From NCBI RefSeq assembly GCF_027943255.1, contig NC_072895.1, forward strand, positions 74,836,001 to 74,900,000: 64,000 nt of DNA, given 5' to 3'. Positions 54,580-64,000 of the stretch are shown here, piece by piece (positions within the stretch are counted from its first letter, which is position 1; every line of letters starts with the position of its first letter). A program made the position numbers and the translations under genes. The stretch comes from Anastrepha obliqua. Its lineage: Eukaryota > Arthropoda > Insecta > Diptera > Tephritidae. The notes under the pieces were generated by a model. The model did no database searches and had not been told where the DNA came from. It saw nothing but the letters and a program-made list of their open reading frames with translations.

Positions 54580-56740
54580 ATTGTGTAGCCGTGTAGCCTA
54601 CTCAAACAATTTTAGGCTATTAATAAATCCTAAAACTGCTGTAGGCTTAATTTCTACTATGTAGAAGGTTTGGATCTATAACCCCGCTTCCCGCTTCGTG
54701 CCACTGCTGAGTATTCGCATAGAACATGTTCTGTTGTTTCTTGTGCCTCTTTACAGAGTCTACAAGAATCATTTTCTACCACACCTTTTTTTCATTTTTT
54801 ACAATGTCCTTTTAGTATGTCTTTTCTGCTGAGGTTAAGGATTGCATCTAACTTTATACATTCTGGATCTTTTCGATTGCCGCATGCCCGTTTGGGCTAT
54901 CCAGTACTCGATTAAGCCACGTTGTTCCCGGTCACATACAAAGGCACTTTTGAAGCTGTTGTTTATCCAGCAGAAAGGTTCAGGACCAATGAAGGGAGTG
55001 TTTGCACCTTCCGCAATTTCAATTCGTTCCTCTCATATCCCCACATCAGAGTTACAAAGTATCCTGATGCTAGTGTTTCGAGAATTTTAAAATGACCAAC
55101 CTTGATTGAAATGAGAAGCTATCTAGCGATGCTAGAGCTGATTGACTCTCAGAAAGAAAGTATATATATTATTTGCACCACGCCTGTCTCTACGAAAACA
55201 TGGCACATAGCTCTAAGGCGTGAACCTTCGCCTGAACCTCCGCCTCTAAGGCGTGAACCTCCGCCTGAAAAATGGAAGTCAATTTTCCCATTGCAATTGC
55301 CTTCTTGAAGTGTGGTCCAGCCCCGGTACTGTCGTCTTTCATTTTGGACCCATCAGTACCTGTGCGCCCTGTTTTAAAGATATTTCATTGTTTCTCCACG
55401 TGAGCGCTCATTAATGATCACCTTGAAATTTTTGTAGAATTCTAGGTTTCTTTCCATATTGCCACAGACCGTCGGACACCAAAAGCTCAGGATTGAACTC
55501 AGAATTCTTACATGCCTTGTAAGATTGCCTTCCTTAAGACAAAATAGATTAGGAAGCGTTAGCACTGCACGAATTGCCAATCGTTTGGCTAAAAGTTGGA
55601 GTATAATGAGTCCAGTAATCATTCCTAAAGCCATTGTGGGAGAAGTTCGCACTGCTCCCGTTACGCTCAGACAGGCTATACTGTATACCTTGTTAAGTGT
55701 CATCTGAATCTTAATTTGATCTACCTTTGACCGCCACACCAAAGAGGAGTATGTGATCATTGTCACTATGATTGTCTTATAAGGCCATGCCATCATATTT
55801 GGCCGCAGACCCCATGTTTCATCGTAAGGGCTTTTGACACGTGTGTATTGCTCTCATAACTTTATTTGTGATGTACGATAAGTCATTTTTCCAGGTCAAT
55901 GTTTTATCAAGGATTATTCCCAGATATTTCATAGCACAAGATAGAGTTAAGTCAGCGTCCCCTAGCTTAAGGGTCCCTAAACTTAGCTTCCTGCTTTGGG
56001 TGAAGGGTACCACACATGTTTTGTTCGTATTTATCGATAGTCCTTTCTCTTGACATCAATCGTGTGCAATGTCGAGAGCTAGTTGCATGCGATCGGCTGT
56101 AGTAGAGTCAAACTTGCCTCTAATTATAATAAATAAATAAGCATCCCTTCCTCAATAGCGCTGAAAGAAACATTATCAAAATCTTCGGCATTGTAAACCG
56201 ATGTACAGAAGGTAATTTCTTTATTGGCCAACACCTTTTCGATTTTAGTCGTAAGGCTATGTCTAGAAATCTCAGTCGACTTGCTTGACTGGTAAGCGTA
56301 TTGTTCAACATGAATAAAATAAGTTAAGCTTATAGGTTGAAAGGCTTTTGGGGTATGGCCCGCCTTTTTGTGCCTAATTCCAGGCTTATCCTGAAAATGT
56401 ATGCTAAGATCGGTGCTAATACATCTATGCCATGCTGAAGTCGACACGGTTGTATGTTATTAACACGTGGATACTTAAATGGACTGAAAGTGGATATTAC
56501 CCATTTAGTTTTGTTCACACCTTTGACGCTGTCCAATGAGGCCCATGGTTCCTGAATGGCCACAAAGTGCAGACACGTTTTCTCCACCATGACACCGAGC
56601 TTAATTCAGGCTCCTTCTGCTCGGTGGAGATTTATTTGAAGACAGGGTTTGTATTGTTTTTGGGGTGGAGCCTGGGGCATTATTCCCCAAACGGGCTCTG
56701 CTGGACCTAACCACCCTTTTTGGTTAGTAAGCTTCATTTA
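54580..56740 (-). mobile_element. Non-LTR retrotransposon relic with RNase H (minus strand)
   Basis: Read on the minus strand. Endonuclease start near 56650-56500: CLQINLHRAEGA, FVAIQEPWASLDSVKGV. Then a deletion into RT (FRISLELG, AFQPISLTYF, YAYQSSKSTEISRHSLTTKI, EDFDNVSFSAIEEGML). Next KRKDYR, VVPFTQSRKLSLGTLKLGDA, AMKYLGIILDKTLTWKNDLS (56013-55819), VYSIACLSVTGAVRTSPTMA (55796-55374). Then RNase H (DGSKMKDDSTGAG, IFQAEVHALE, SQSALASLDSF; 55340-55100) and a C-terminal CRLCKEAQETTEHVLCEYSA (near 54760). Many stops and deletions. The element is old. RNase H and C-terminal cysteines place it with the I/R1/Jockey-like assemblage. Confidence 0.8.
55203..55266. repeat. Short tandem repeat inside the RNase H relic
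   Basis: GCTCTAAGGCGTGAACC.TCGCCTGAACCTCCGCC is followed by a second CTAAGGCGTGAACCTCCGCC. On the minus strand this gives EVHALE, EVQAKVHALE: the RNase H helix QAEVHALE multiplied in frame. Confidence 0.75.
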
Positions 56741-56996
56741 TCGCTGTACCGATAATGTATTCCTATAAAAGATAAATCTACTTGTGCCCATATATTTACA
56801 TACTTTTTTTATTATATTTTAGGCAACGTCTCCAGTCGGGGCTGGCTCTCTTCTAACAGCGTTCATTTCATTTAATACTCTACAGTACTTTTCTAGGTGC
56901 ATACGAGTATATTTTGATTTTCATCTGTTCTGCTGCTACTCGTATCCACTTTGCGCTGGGCTTTGTCGGTTACCTTCCATATATTTTTATAGAATA
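56741..56996. other. Non-coding DNA
   Basis: AT-rich spacer between the retroelement 5' end and the MITE. Confidence 0.5.
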
Positions 56997-57693
56997 TTAA
57001 CCCTTTGCGCTCGACGACTTTTTCGTTCGGGTGGAGCAGCAACTCGAGACGATTTTGCGCATATATTACGAGTGTCTTATAGGTAGCATGCAATGAATTT
57101 ATATACAGATTAACATACGAAGACGTTATATGTAAAAACGATATATGGAATAAATATTTTGGCCTTAATCAAGTTGGATATTTACATTTTACCGTAAACT
57201 ATTCAAGAGAGTTCAAAAATAGAGCTACAGGTGTTTACACAAATACAATAGCAGGAAATTGGACTGCAATATAGAGAGCTATCCCATACAGAAACAGAAA
57301 ACTAAAACTTATAAAATTATATATTTTTAAATTTATGTTAAAAAAGAATTCTTCAACTGGATTACTAATAGAATTAATAAAGTTTTTAACTTGAATGTTG
57401 TTATTTTGTGATTCATATTCAAAATTTTAGTTTTTATTATGAATAAATCTTTTACAAAGCATTTTTAGAAAATAGTGAGTGAAAAACAGTACGAGTATAT
57501 ACAGTATACTTAAACTTCCTATGAAAAGACATAAACAGCTGAGGGATCTATTCATAAACCAATAGTGAGCTTCTATGAACGGTATATAAAGAAATCTAGT
57601 CTAAACAAACACTGTCGCCTCTCACTCGCCGTTCGAGTTGCTGCATGAAACATCGTGGCGAGTGAGAGTCGCCACTCGAGCGCAAAGGGTTAA
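56997..57693. mobile_element. piggyBac-type MITE, TTAA-flanked
   Basis: The element 57001-57689 has 14-bp perfect inverted ends CCCTTTGCGCTCGA and is flanked by TTAA on both sides (56997-57000 and 57690-57693). A subterminal GCAGCAACTCGA motif is also present in inverted copies near 57034 and 57637. TTAA targets, CCC ends and subterminal repeats are piggyBac hallmarks. No coding capacity. Confidence 0.9.
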
Positions 57694-58789
57694 CAATATC
57701 TTGACGAATTATTCGCCTAGTTCGCGTAACAATAACTAAAATGGTGAAGAACACGTTTTGTGAAGTATATTATGGGGAACAAAATTAGCGAGATTTCAAC
57801 TAAATACTATTGTTATGTTGAAGAATTTCACATTTTCTCAGTTAGCTTTTGCCGCTAAACTAGCGTTCTTTTTTCTCTCCCAGTTGAACCCTCGATATTT
57901 TCTCAGGCATAAGAGCGATAGGTGCCATACCGATGATAATCCTTGCCCTTGTATTCTATAAACTCTCAGTGCATTTTGGCATGGACTGTTCTCAGACTTT
58001 TAATGCGTGCAAACCTAAATTTGTTCACACAAAAATAACTGCCTACGTTTAATACATAAAAAAAATTTACTTTATTACAGTTCTATAACTTAAAGTACTC
58101 GTATTGAGGTAGCATATGCCAAGCTTGGAAGAAGACAATTTTCTCCGTCTACACCCAAATATTACCTAGTAAACTTTCTATTGTAGGTTGTTGACATGGC
58201 ACAAGAGAACAATATGACGGAAGCAAATAAACGAACAATGAAATCTATTGAATCATATTTTATTGGTTCAAATGCTCAGTACTTATGAAATGCTCAACAG
58301 TTCGCGGAAGAAAATCCCAAAGCAATGAAGTGTGAAATTTGGCGAATTGAGAGTAGATGCAGCATGAAATTTCCCGCATAAATATCATTAAAAAACCAAC
58401 AAAAAATATAATAACAATAAAACAAGCTTATACATAAATATGTATGCATAAGTATATGGTACATACATACAAGGAAGGAATGTAAAACAAAAAAGGTGTA
58501 GTGAAAACTTGGGAACGCAGGCAGAAATCCCTAAACAACCAAATAAATTGTGTTTTCTATTAAAATTGAACATAAAATTGGCAAATATATTGATAAAGTA
58601 CAGGTAGACACACATCAAACGCAAGCTCACAAACACGAACATACCTACATGTACAAAAATAGATAAAATATAACCATGCGAGAATTTGCAGGCGTTACTG
58701 GATTATGTTTGATTGAATAAAACATTTTCCAAGTACTGCTTAGTTAGTCTTTTTTGATGAATTCAAAACAGTGATGGCCATGCTTAATG
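57694..58789. other. Non-coding DNA
   Basis: No recognised feature. TTCGCGGAAGAAAATCCC near 58300 is not part of a supported ORF. Confidence 0.5.
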
Positions 58790-59241
58790 TTTGGATCTTG
58801 GGATGAAAAAGCCGAAGAACTCACGCCAGAGAAAGGCATTTTTCCCCATCAGGTTCTCCTTGTCGCGGGGATGAGACATAGGGGTTAACTCACCACGAAC
58901 TAAGGGGAAGCTCCATATGGGGATTAGCTAATCATCAATCCGTGGAACGGCGGAATTTGTGGCCATTCAATCACCATGCGGAGATTCCCGTACCAACGTA
59001 CCCCTGTTATTCCTTACCCCGGCATCCTGTCATGTCCTTTCTTTACTATTACGTTACTTGGCAGTAGGTATAAAATACACTCTCTTCCTTTTTTTTTATT
59101 GGTCAAATGTGGAGGATAAACAAAGATTTATCTGCACGAGGTGGCCCATCGTTGAGAAATCTTCCCATCGAGCAATAGGCGGGTTGCGCATCGGATGAAT
59201 AGGAGGCAAAGAAAAGGTAAATCACGAGACTGCAGTCGGAA

Positions 59242-59852
59242 ATGCCTACATACTCGACTCAATTGGAGGCATATAAACCGTTACCTGAAAAGGAAAAGGC
59301 TAAAGGATCTCAAATATCGAATGTCATTCTTCCGTCAACGTCTGGCGCATCATGCGCGAGAGTGGCACCCCAGACAAGGACCGTAGAGATAAATACATCC
59401 AAAGGGCAACAAGACTGCCTCGATGGTTGTCTTTGGAAAGGGTGGACGGGCTATCTTTGGACGTTCGACGGCAAAAGCGTGGTGAATGGAATTGTAAAAG
59501 TGCTGCTTTTACAGAGAATGGCTTTGGCAATGCTTTTTCCCGAGAATGGCTGGAAAAAGTAACAGCTAAAATTTCAGTCTGCGAAAACAGCAAGTTTATT
59601 TTTGTTGAGAGTAGCAAGGGAAGGCTAGTACGAGCGTGTTTCTGTAGTCTAGCTGAACTCCTCACACGCATCCGTGCTCGGAACAAAGATCTTGACACGA
59701 CTGTTTGTAGAGTATACTGGTGCACTAAGCAGAAATCAGCTACCACTTCGAAAGCAGGTTCCCTCCTAGGGATGGGTATCGACCTTGGGTCACGCACGTA
59801 TTATCATGCCAAGGTTGATCGAACACATGATGTTAAAAGAGCTGTGCTATAA
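59242..59852 (+). pseudogene. ORF1 (gag-like) relic, possible DUF4780-type domain
   Basis: Fragments in several frames: GASCARVAPQTRTVEINTSK, then EWLEKVTAKISVCENSKFIF, SLAELLTRIRARNKDLDTTV, CRVYWCTKQK and LLGMGIDLGSRTY. The pattern W+EKV..KI, LL+RIR..N.DL.T..WRV.., and a later GMGID resembles the region named DUF4780 in gag-like proteins of insect non-LTR elements. That is an eye-level likeness only. It lies directly upstream of the endonuclease, where ORF1 belongs. Confidence 0.5.
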
Positions 59853-60380
59853 AGATATTTTTATTGCAAAAATCAAGTTCTGTAATAGTGGGAATAATGT
59901 CGAAGCTATTGTAGTTTTGGCCTACCTACTCTACGACTCTTTACAGCCGACCCCTTCGAGGGAGCTAATAAGAGAAGTAGTCCGGTATGCATTATCCAGT
60001 AATCTGGGGTAATAGTGGGCTGTGATTCAAACTCCCAGAACATAGTATGGGGAAGCAGCAAATGCAACTCCAGAGGTCTCAAGTTACTGGACTTTATTCT
60101 ATCGGCTGATTTGGTTATTCAAAACATTGATAACAAGCAAACTTGTGCAACCAAAAGAAGTCAGGAAGTGATTGATTTAACACTTAAGGTTAGTTGGAAA
60201 TCAAATCAATCAATGACGAGCTTTGGAAGAAGACTCTCTTTCAAACCATCGTCTTGTCGAATTCCCACTTGGAGCTCATACTTTATCAATACATTCTAGT
60301 AAGAATCCTGGAAATGTGGACTGGGACAGGTATGGTTAGCTTGTATTGTAACACAGCGGATAGTAAATCTGAAAAAACTT
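59785..60380 (+). pseudogene. Endonuclease fragment of the same element
   Basis: MPRLIEHMMLKELCYKDIFI, VVLAYLLYDSLQPTPSRELI, then VGCDSNSQNIVWGSSKCNSR, GLKLLDFILSADLVIQNIDN, EVIDLTLKVSW. This is the APE-type endonuclease with the metal-binding GCDSN motif. The following DNA aligns with 31200-31500 of the larger copy (SVGNQIN, LDEDSLSDHR), allowing for frameshifts. Confidence 0.85.
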
Positions 60381-60858
60381 AAATCAATAGATATGATTGA
60401 AGAGGAACTGTGCGCACTCAGGCAAAGCAGACAGGGGAAGCAGTCCCTTGATGGAACGCTGAACTCTGGAAGCTTCGTGTACGGTCCAGAAACTGGACCA
60501 TTGGAATTGAGGAATCATTGAGGATCCGATTTGCATTTGCGGATAGTACTGAGCATTTTGTCTGTGAGTGCTACGGCAAGGCTGCGAATTTCGGTTTCCG
60601 ATGTCATGAGAACGATTAAAATTCGTTCCCTCAAAATGGAGGATATTTTCAGATTTACCTCAGTTTCTCTATTCTATCCTATCTTTTTCTTTCTGCCACT
60701 TCATTCCTTTCCTCCTTGACTATCTACCCTTTCACTTTCCAGAGCTTTAAATATATTGGGCTTTTTAGCCTGAGTGTTTTAGAAGTTACCAAATCTCTCG
60801 GTGCTTCTTGGCACGACTTTACAAATTGAAATTAAGGTATTTTCTCCCGGGACTGTCT

Positions 60859-61850
60859 TCTCTAGACAGTACTACTCCTACTGCACTGTACTATTTCTAG
60901 GACCTCGGCAACCCTCTTAAATCTAATTCTGTTGTTTGCTTGTTTGAAATTTGTAGTACACGAATACCCATTGTTATGTGGTTTGCTATCCACAGTTCTT
61001 CGCCAGGTTTTAGCAGGGGTACCTGGCCGGCGGGATCCTTGCGGATTCCACCTTAGTGCTTGTTTTGGAATGCAGTTGTTCCCTTTGCGAAGTGTGTGTA
61101 CTATCCATTGCAATTTCCGCATCTTAATTTTATTGCACATATTTGATTGGCTCGATCTCAAAGCTCTTCGTTTAATGTGCGAGCAGATCGCTATATGTTT
61201 GGAATCTGCGCAAACACTTGTTTCCAAAAACTTGGGTCTTATGATCAATAGATTCTGAACATTTCCAGGCTTCCGAACCATAATACAACACTGATTCCAG
61301 ATTAGAGTTGAGTATTAGAATATTAGGCAACATATTGACCGGGGCTGTTGCCTTAACAGTTTGGGTAGCAACGTCTTTTGGTTTTGTCAATGTTTATGAT
61401 CAGACCAACATACTTCGCATATTTGCTTCAATAATTAGAGCATTCTGCAGTTGGATGCGGCACCAGTAGTTAGTGTACATTGCTTTAATAATATGTATTA
61501 TTTTTTATATCATTCCTCTTTTTCTTAACAGTCGCCAAATAAATTCTCGCTTCAGGCTACCAAAACCGAGTGTGTGGCCGTTATCATTCGGCACACCTAG
61601 TCCATGTTTACTCATATATTTCTCGACATCTATGTTGTTATTCCGCATTCATATCGCCGAGGACAATAAGTACATATAGTATATCTCCTGGTCGGGTATC
61701 GGTGTTTATGCAGCCGCTAAGTTTATCATAAACCTCGTCTTTGATATGGTCGGATTGAACCTCAGAGGGAGCATAACAATTTATAATGATAATTTTGCGT
61801 ACTTTTGTTTGTAGTTTTAGTATCATACAAGTAATCTCTTTTTTAGTACA
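60859..61850 (-). pseudogene. Second RTE-like non-LTR relic (minus strand)
   Basis: Minus strand: TKVRKIIIINCYAPSEVQSD and LIVLGDMNAE (endonuclease, 61826-61640), a deletion, then ILNSNLESVLYYGSEAWKCS, VFGNKCLRRFQ, IKMRKLQWIVHTLRKGNNCI, PKQALRWNPQGSRRPGTPAK and TWRRTVDSK (C-terminal region, 61390-60862). This C-terminal pattern (LYGSETW, CLRRIL, WIGHTLRK, ALxWNPQGxRxxGRP, TWRR) follows the RT of RTE-like and related elements. No RNase H. It differs from the 50 kb copy in this region, so it is a different family. The RT core is deleted. Confidence 0.8.
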
Positions 61851-62382
61851 ATTAACCTCCTGCCTTTTAGGGATCCATTCTATCTTACCTTTCGATAGCT
61901 TAGTAGTTACAAGAAAAGAGAGTCATCTACTTCGATGATAGTCAATAAGTCTACATTATTTCATTCCAGTGAGTCGTTTTCATCCTGTATGCATGGATTT
62001 TTAATTTTGATTGATTATACTAGTTTCATTCATCAACGGAGTATTTCGATTTGAATTTAGCGTTTCAGTCTCCAAAAAGACATTAAAACTTGTTGCGTTG
62101 CCTTGCGCGTGGCTTTTGTGCTGACATCGCTCTCAGGTTCCTGACACGTACTAGGCATATTCACCACGCCAAGGTGGCAACCCACAAAGGGGCTTCTTTA
62201 GAAGTGGTACTGTGTAATTCATGTAACAAATTCACTTCTAGCAAGAATGGATTCGAGTCCATTCTCGATCTTACTTATGTAAGCGGTATGGTATGTAGGT
62301 CCACTTACCAAAAGGCATTTTCAATGCACAAAGGGAGACAGACATATGTTCCAATGTGTGTACTAAAATTTGTAGTTGCATA
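61851..62382. other. Non-coding DNA
   Basis: No recognised motif. The open frame 62090-62407 lacks any known domain. Confidence 0.45.
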
Positions 62383-63317
62383 CTACTGTGGGGAAAAAGT
62401 AAGGTGAATTTGGTTGTAAAATGAAAAATCTTTATTTATTTTTGTAAATCAATTTCATCCCCTTCAAAATAATCCCCTCTCGAGGAAATACACTTATGCC
62501 AACGATTTTTCCAATCCCCGAAACATGCCAAATAGTCCATTTCCGGTATAGCCATCAGCACCTTCTTCGATTCAGCTTGTATCTCCTCAATCGACTCGAA
62601 ACGCGTTCCCCGGAGTGGTATCTTGAGTTTTGGGAATAGCCAGAAGTCACACGGAGCCAAATCAAGCGAATACGGTGGTTGCGGAACGATATGCGTGGAA
62701 TTTTTGGCGAAATGGTCACGAAGAACGGGTGCAGTGTGAGACGGTGCATTATCGTGATGCAAAAACCAAGAGTTGTTGGCCCATAATTCTGGTCTTTTTA
62801 GACGAATTGCTTCACGTGAACGACGCATAACACTCAAATAATATTCCTTATTAACAGTTTGGCCAGGTGGAAGGAATTCATAGTGCACCACACCACGAAA
62901 ATCGAAAAAAACTGTCATCATGACCTTTATTCGTCCGGAGCGCTCCAAGTCATCAACACGTTCTCGACCCTCTTTGAAGTCTTTGTACCACTTATAAACA
63001 TTTTTCTGCGACATGGTCGAATCACCAAATGCCTTCTGCAACATGCTAAACGTTTCCGCAGTCGAAATTTCATTCCACAAACAAAATTTTATGGCACTTC
63101 TCTGCTCAATCAAATCAGACATTGTAAAAATCGAAAAATACACTCTTGGTCGTTTAGTAAACACAAGCGTAAATATATTACTGATAATGACATTCACATG
63201 AAAGTCGGCCCAGATGTTATTAACAGTGCTGCCAACTCATGAAAAAAATAACTAGAGCGAAATTTTAATCCCGCGAAGTTTGACAAATAAATTCACCTTA
63301 CTTTTTGCCCACAGTAG
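62383..63317 (-). mobile_element. Mariner (DD34D), internally deleted
   Basis: Termini share CTACTGTGGG, then (one mismatch later) AAAAAGTAAGGTGAATTT, flanked by TA (62381-62382 and 63318-63319). Length is 935 bp, so roughly 350 bp are missing compared with full mariners. By coincidence of deletion size it has the same length as the mariner at 44942, but the sequence is different. Confidence 0.92.
62436..63122 (-). CDS. Internally deleted mariner transposase with intact frame
   Basis: The likely start is MSDLIEQRSAIKFCLWNEIS at 63122; upstream codons are also open to 63197. The 228-residue product has the N-terminal helix-turn-helix region (MLQKAFGDSTMSQKNVYKWY, KDFKEGRERVDDLERSGR), then joins at once to IKVMMTVFFDFRGVVHYEFL. 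The second helix-turn-helix, linker and first catalytic aspartate are deleted in frame. The second and third aspartates remain (HHDNAPSH and LDLAPCD, 34 residues apart), followed by LPLRG-type text and GDYFEGDEIDLQK. YSPD is changed to YSLD. Catalysis is impossible without the first aspartate, but a dimerising, terminus-binding product could in principle be made. This is the least damaged transposase frame in the window. Confidence 0.85.
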   Translation of the reverse strand: MSDLIEQRSAIKFCLWNEISTAETFSMLQKAFGDSTMSQKNVYKWYKDFKEGRERVDDLERSGRIKVMMTVFFDFRGVVHYEFLPPGQTVNKEYYLSVMRRSREAIRLKRPELWANNSWFLHHDNAPSHTAPVLRDHFAKNSTHIVPQPPYSLDLAPCDFWLFPKLKIPLRGTRFESIEEIQAESKKVLMAIPEMDYLACFGDWKNRWHKCISSRGDYFEGDEIDLQK

Positions 63318-63353
63318 TATATCCTGCTTAAAGTCACACATATTAATTGAAAG

Positions 63354-63688
63354 TAATCGGCACCGCCGTAGCCGAATGGGTTGGTGCGTGACTACCATTC
63401 GGAATTCACAGAGAGAACATCGGTTCGAATCTCGGTGAAAACACCAAAATTAAGAAAAACATTTTTCTAATAGCGGTCGCCCCTCGGCAGGCAATAACAA
63501 ACCTCCGAGTGTATTTCTGCCATGAAGAAGCTCCTCATAAAAATACTGCCGTTCGGAATCGGCTTGAAACTGTAGGTCCGTCCCTCCATTTGTGGAGCAA
63601 CATCAAGACGCACACCACAAATAGGAGAAGGAGCTCGGCCAAACACCCAAACAGGGTGTACGCGGCAATTATATATATAATCGGCACC
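63354..63688 (+). mobile_element. tRNA-derived SINE, complete, 11-bp target duplication
   Basis: The body 63365-63677 is flanked by TAATCGGCACC at 63354-63364 and 63678-63688. The head reads GCCGTAGCCGAATGGGTTGG (box A) and CGGTTCGAATCTCGGTG (box B, near 63420-63437). The body has TAGCGGTCGCCCCTCGGCAG, CCTCCGAGTGTATTTCTGCC and CCATTTGTGGAGCAACATC. The end is GGGTGTACGCGGCAATT then (AT)n. It is the cleanest copy of the family and can serve as reference for the others. Confidence 0.93.
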
Positions 63689-64000
63689 AGACCCATTCGT
63701 ATCATGGAGTGTAATGATATGTAATGAGGGTGTAATGAGTAATTTGATATGTATATTTTAACCTTCTTTTAATAATAAAAGTTATTATTTATAATTAGCA
63801 ATGACAAATTTAGTGAATTCTCTTAATTGATTATAATTTTGTTAATTGTAATAAAAATTATATAATAAAAAATTATTTTTTACTAATAATAAGTACATTA
63901 AAATTCATAGTTGTGTTGACATCTTTTGTTTTTCTTTTCTTGAAGGTGTTACGGATTTTTTCTATATAAAAAATTTTAAGTTTTCGATACATGGAAAAAA
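63689..64000. other. AT-rich non-coding DNA
   Basis: No recognised feature up to the window end. Confidence 0.6.

Larger units (their letters stand above)
58790..60840 (+). mobile_element. Non-LTR retrotransposon deletion derivative (same family as 31.1-34.1 kb)
   Basis: Order: GC-richer 5' region (58790-59150, probable 5' UTR), gag-like ORF1 relic, endonuclease fragment, then a deletion near 60492 that removes RT and RNase H and joins directly to the C-terminal cysteine motif (DSTEHFVCEC) and a 3' UTR shared with the 31-34 kb element (AGAGCTTTAAATA, TTTTTAGCCTGAGTGTTTTAG). It keeps the 5' and 3' regions but not the enzymes, so any later copying would have depended on the autonomous copies. 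The 5' border is inferred from base composition. Confidence 0.75.

Noticed and set aside
63365..63450. Functional tRNA gene in the SINE head
   Set aside because: Same reasons as for the 11 kb copy; repeated with the same body in several places.
1..64000. CRISPR arrays, operons, riboswitches, prophages, rRNA
   Set aside because: The window is eukaryotic by content (spliceosomal intron, SINE, LINEs, Tc1/mariner); no spacer-repeat array or rRNA sequence was seen.

Overview
The window looks like AT-rich nuclear DNA of a higher fly (Brachycera), most likely a tephritid fruit fly. The basis is the company of families: DD41D (rosa-type) mariners first known from Ceratitis, a Tc1 element with the termini and transposase of the Drosophila S element, craniofacial-protein-like (RTE-type) retroelements, short (about 60 nt) introns, and abundant ACATATGTATGTA-type simple sequence. 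I could not name any host protein-coding gene with confidence. The window reads as intergenic or intronic DNA packed with dead transposable elements. Species assignment is inference.

Region by region. 1-6.5 kb: non-coding, with an endonuclease/exonuclease/phosphatase relic at 2.4-3.0 kb. 6.5-8.3 kb: internally deleted Helitron with a PIF1 helicase remnant. 9.8-10.7 kb: broken copy of an uncharacterised invertebrate protein carrying a GERFHQDI motif and a 60-nt intron. 11.0-12.9 kb: tRNA-derived SINE with a 15-bp target duplication, then a full-length S-like Tc1 element. 14.0-15.1 kb: rosa-type fragment and reverse transcriptase fragment. 15.9-19.5 kb: a mariner whose two ends are still visible and which contains a second, full-length mariner plus a non-LTR retroelement. 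20.8-22.9 kb: mini-Helitron, two rosa-type elements and a SINE. 24.1-26.0 kb: second copy of the deleted Helitron. 26.9-30.7 kb: mariner fragment, TTAA-flanked MITE, SINE pair. 31.1-34.1 kb: the largest non-LTR retroelement. 36.7-41.6 kb: hAT MITE, RT fragment, DD37D element, RNase H relic, Tc1 fragment and an R1-type gag ORF. 43.9-49.8 kb: SINE, maT-like element and mariner stacked on one site, followed by a perfect 2,490-bp tandem duplication. 50.0-51.8 kb: RTE-type element. 52.7-53.2 kb: second hAT MITE. 54.6-56.7 kb: minus-strand non-LTR. 57.0-57.7 kb: piggyBac-type MITE. 58.8-61.9 kb: two more non-LTR relics. 62.4-63.7 kb: internally deleted mariner with an unbroken ORF, then a complete SINE with an 11-bp target duplication.

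The elements do not form a pathway; the biology is in their interactions. SINE (AT)n tails have twice received TA-targeting transposons. Mariners are nested in each other. Several families persist here only as deletion derivatives. The SINE shares a short 3' end with the RTE-type element that may have moved it. I found no new defence, metabolic or signalling system. The most notable items are the tRNA-SINE family and its possible RTE partner, the nested insertions, the exact tandem duplication, and the hAT MITE pair with conserved ends but unrelated centres.
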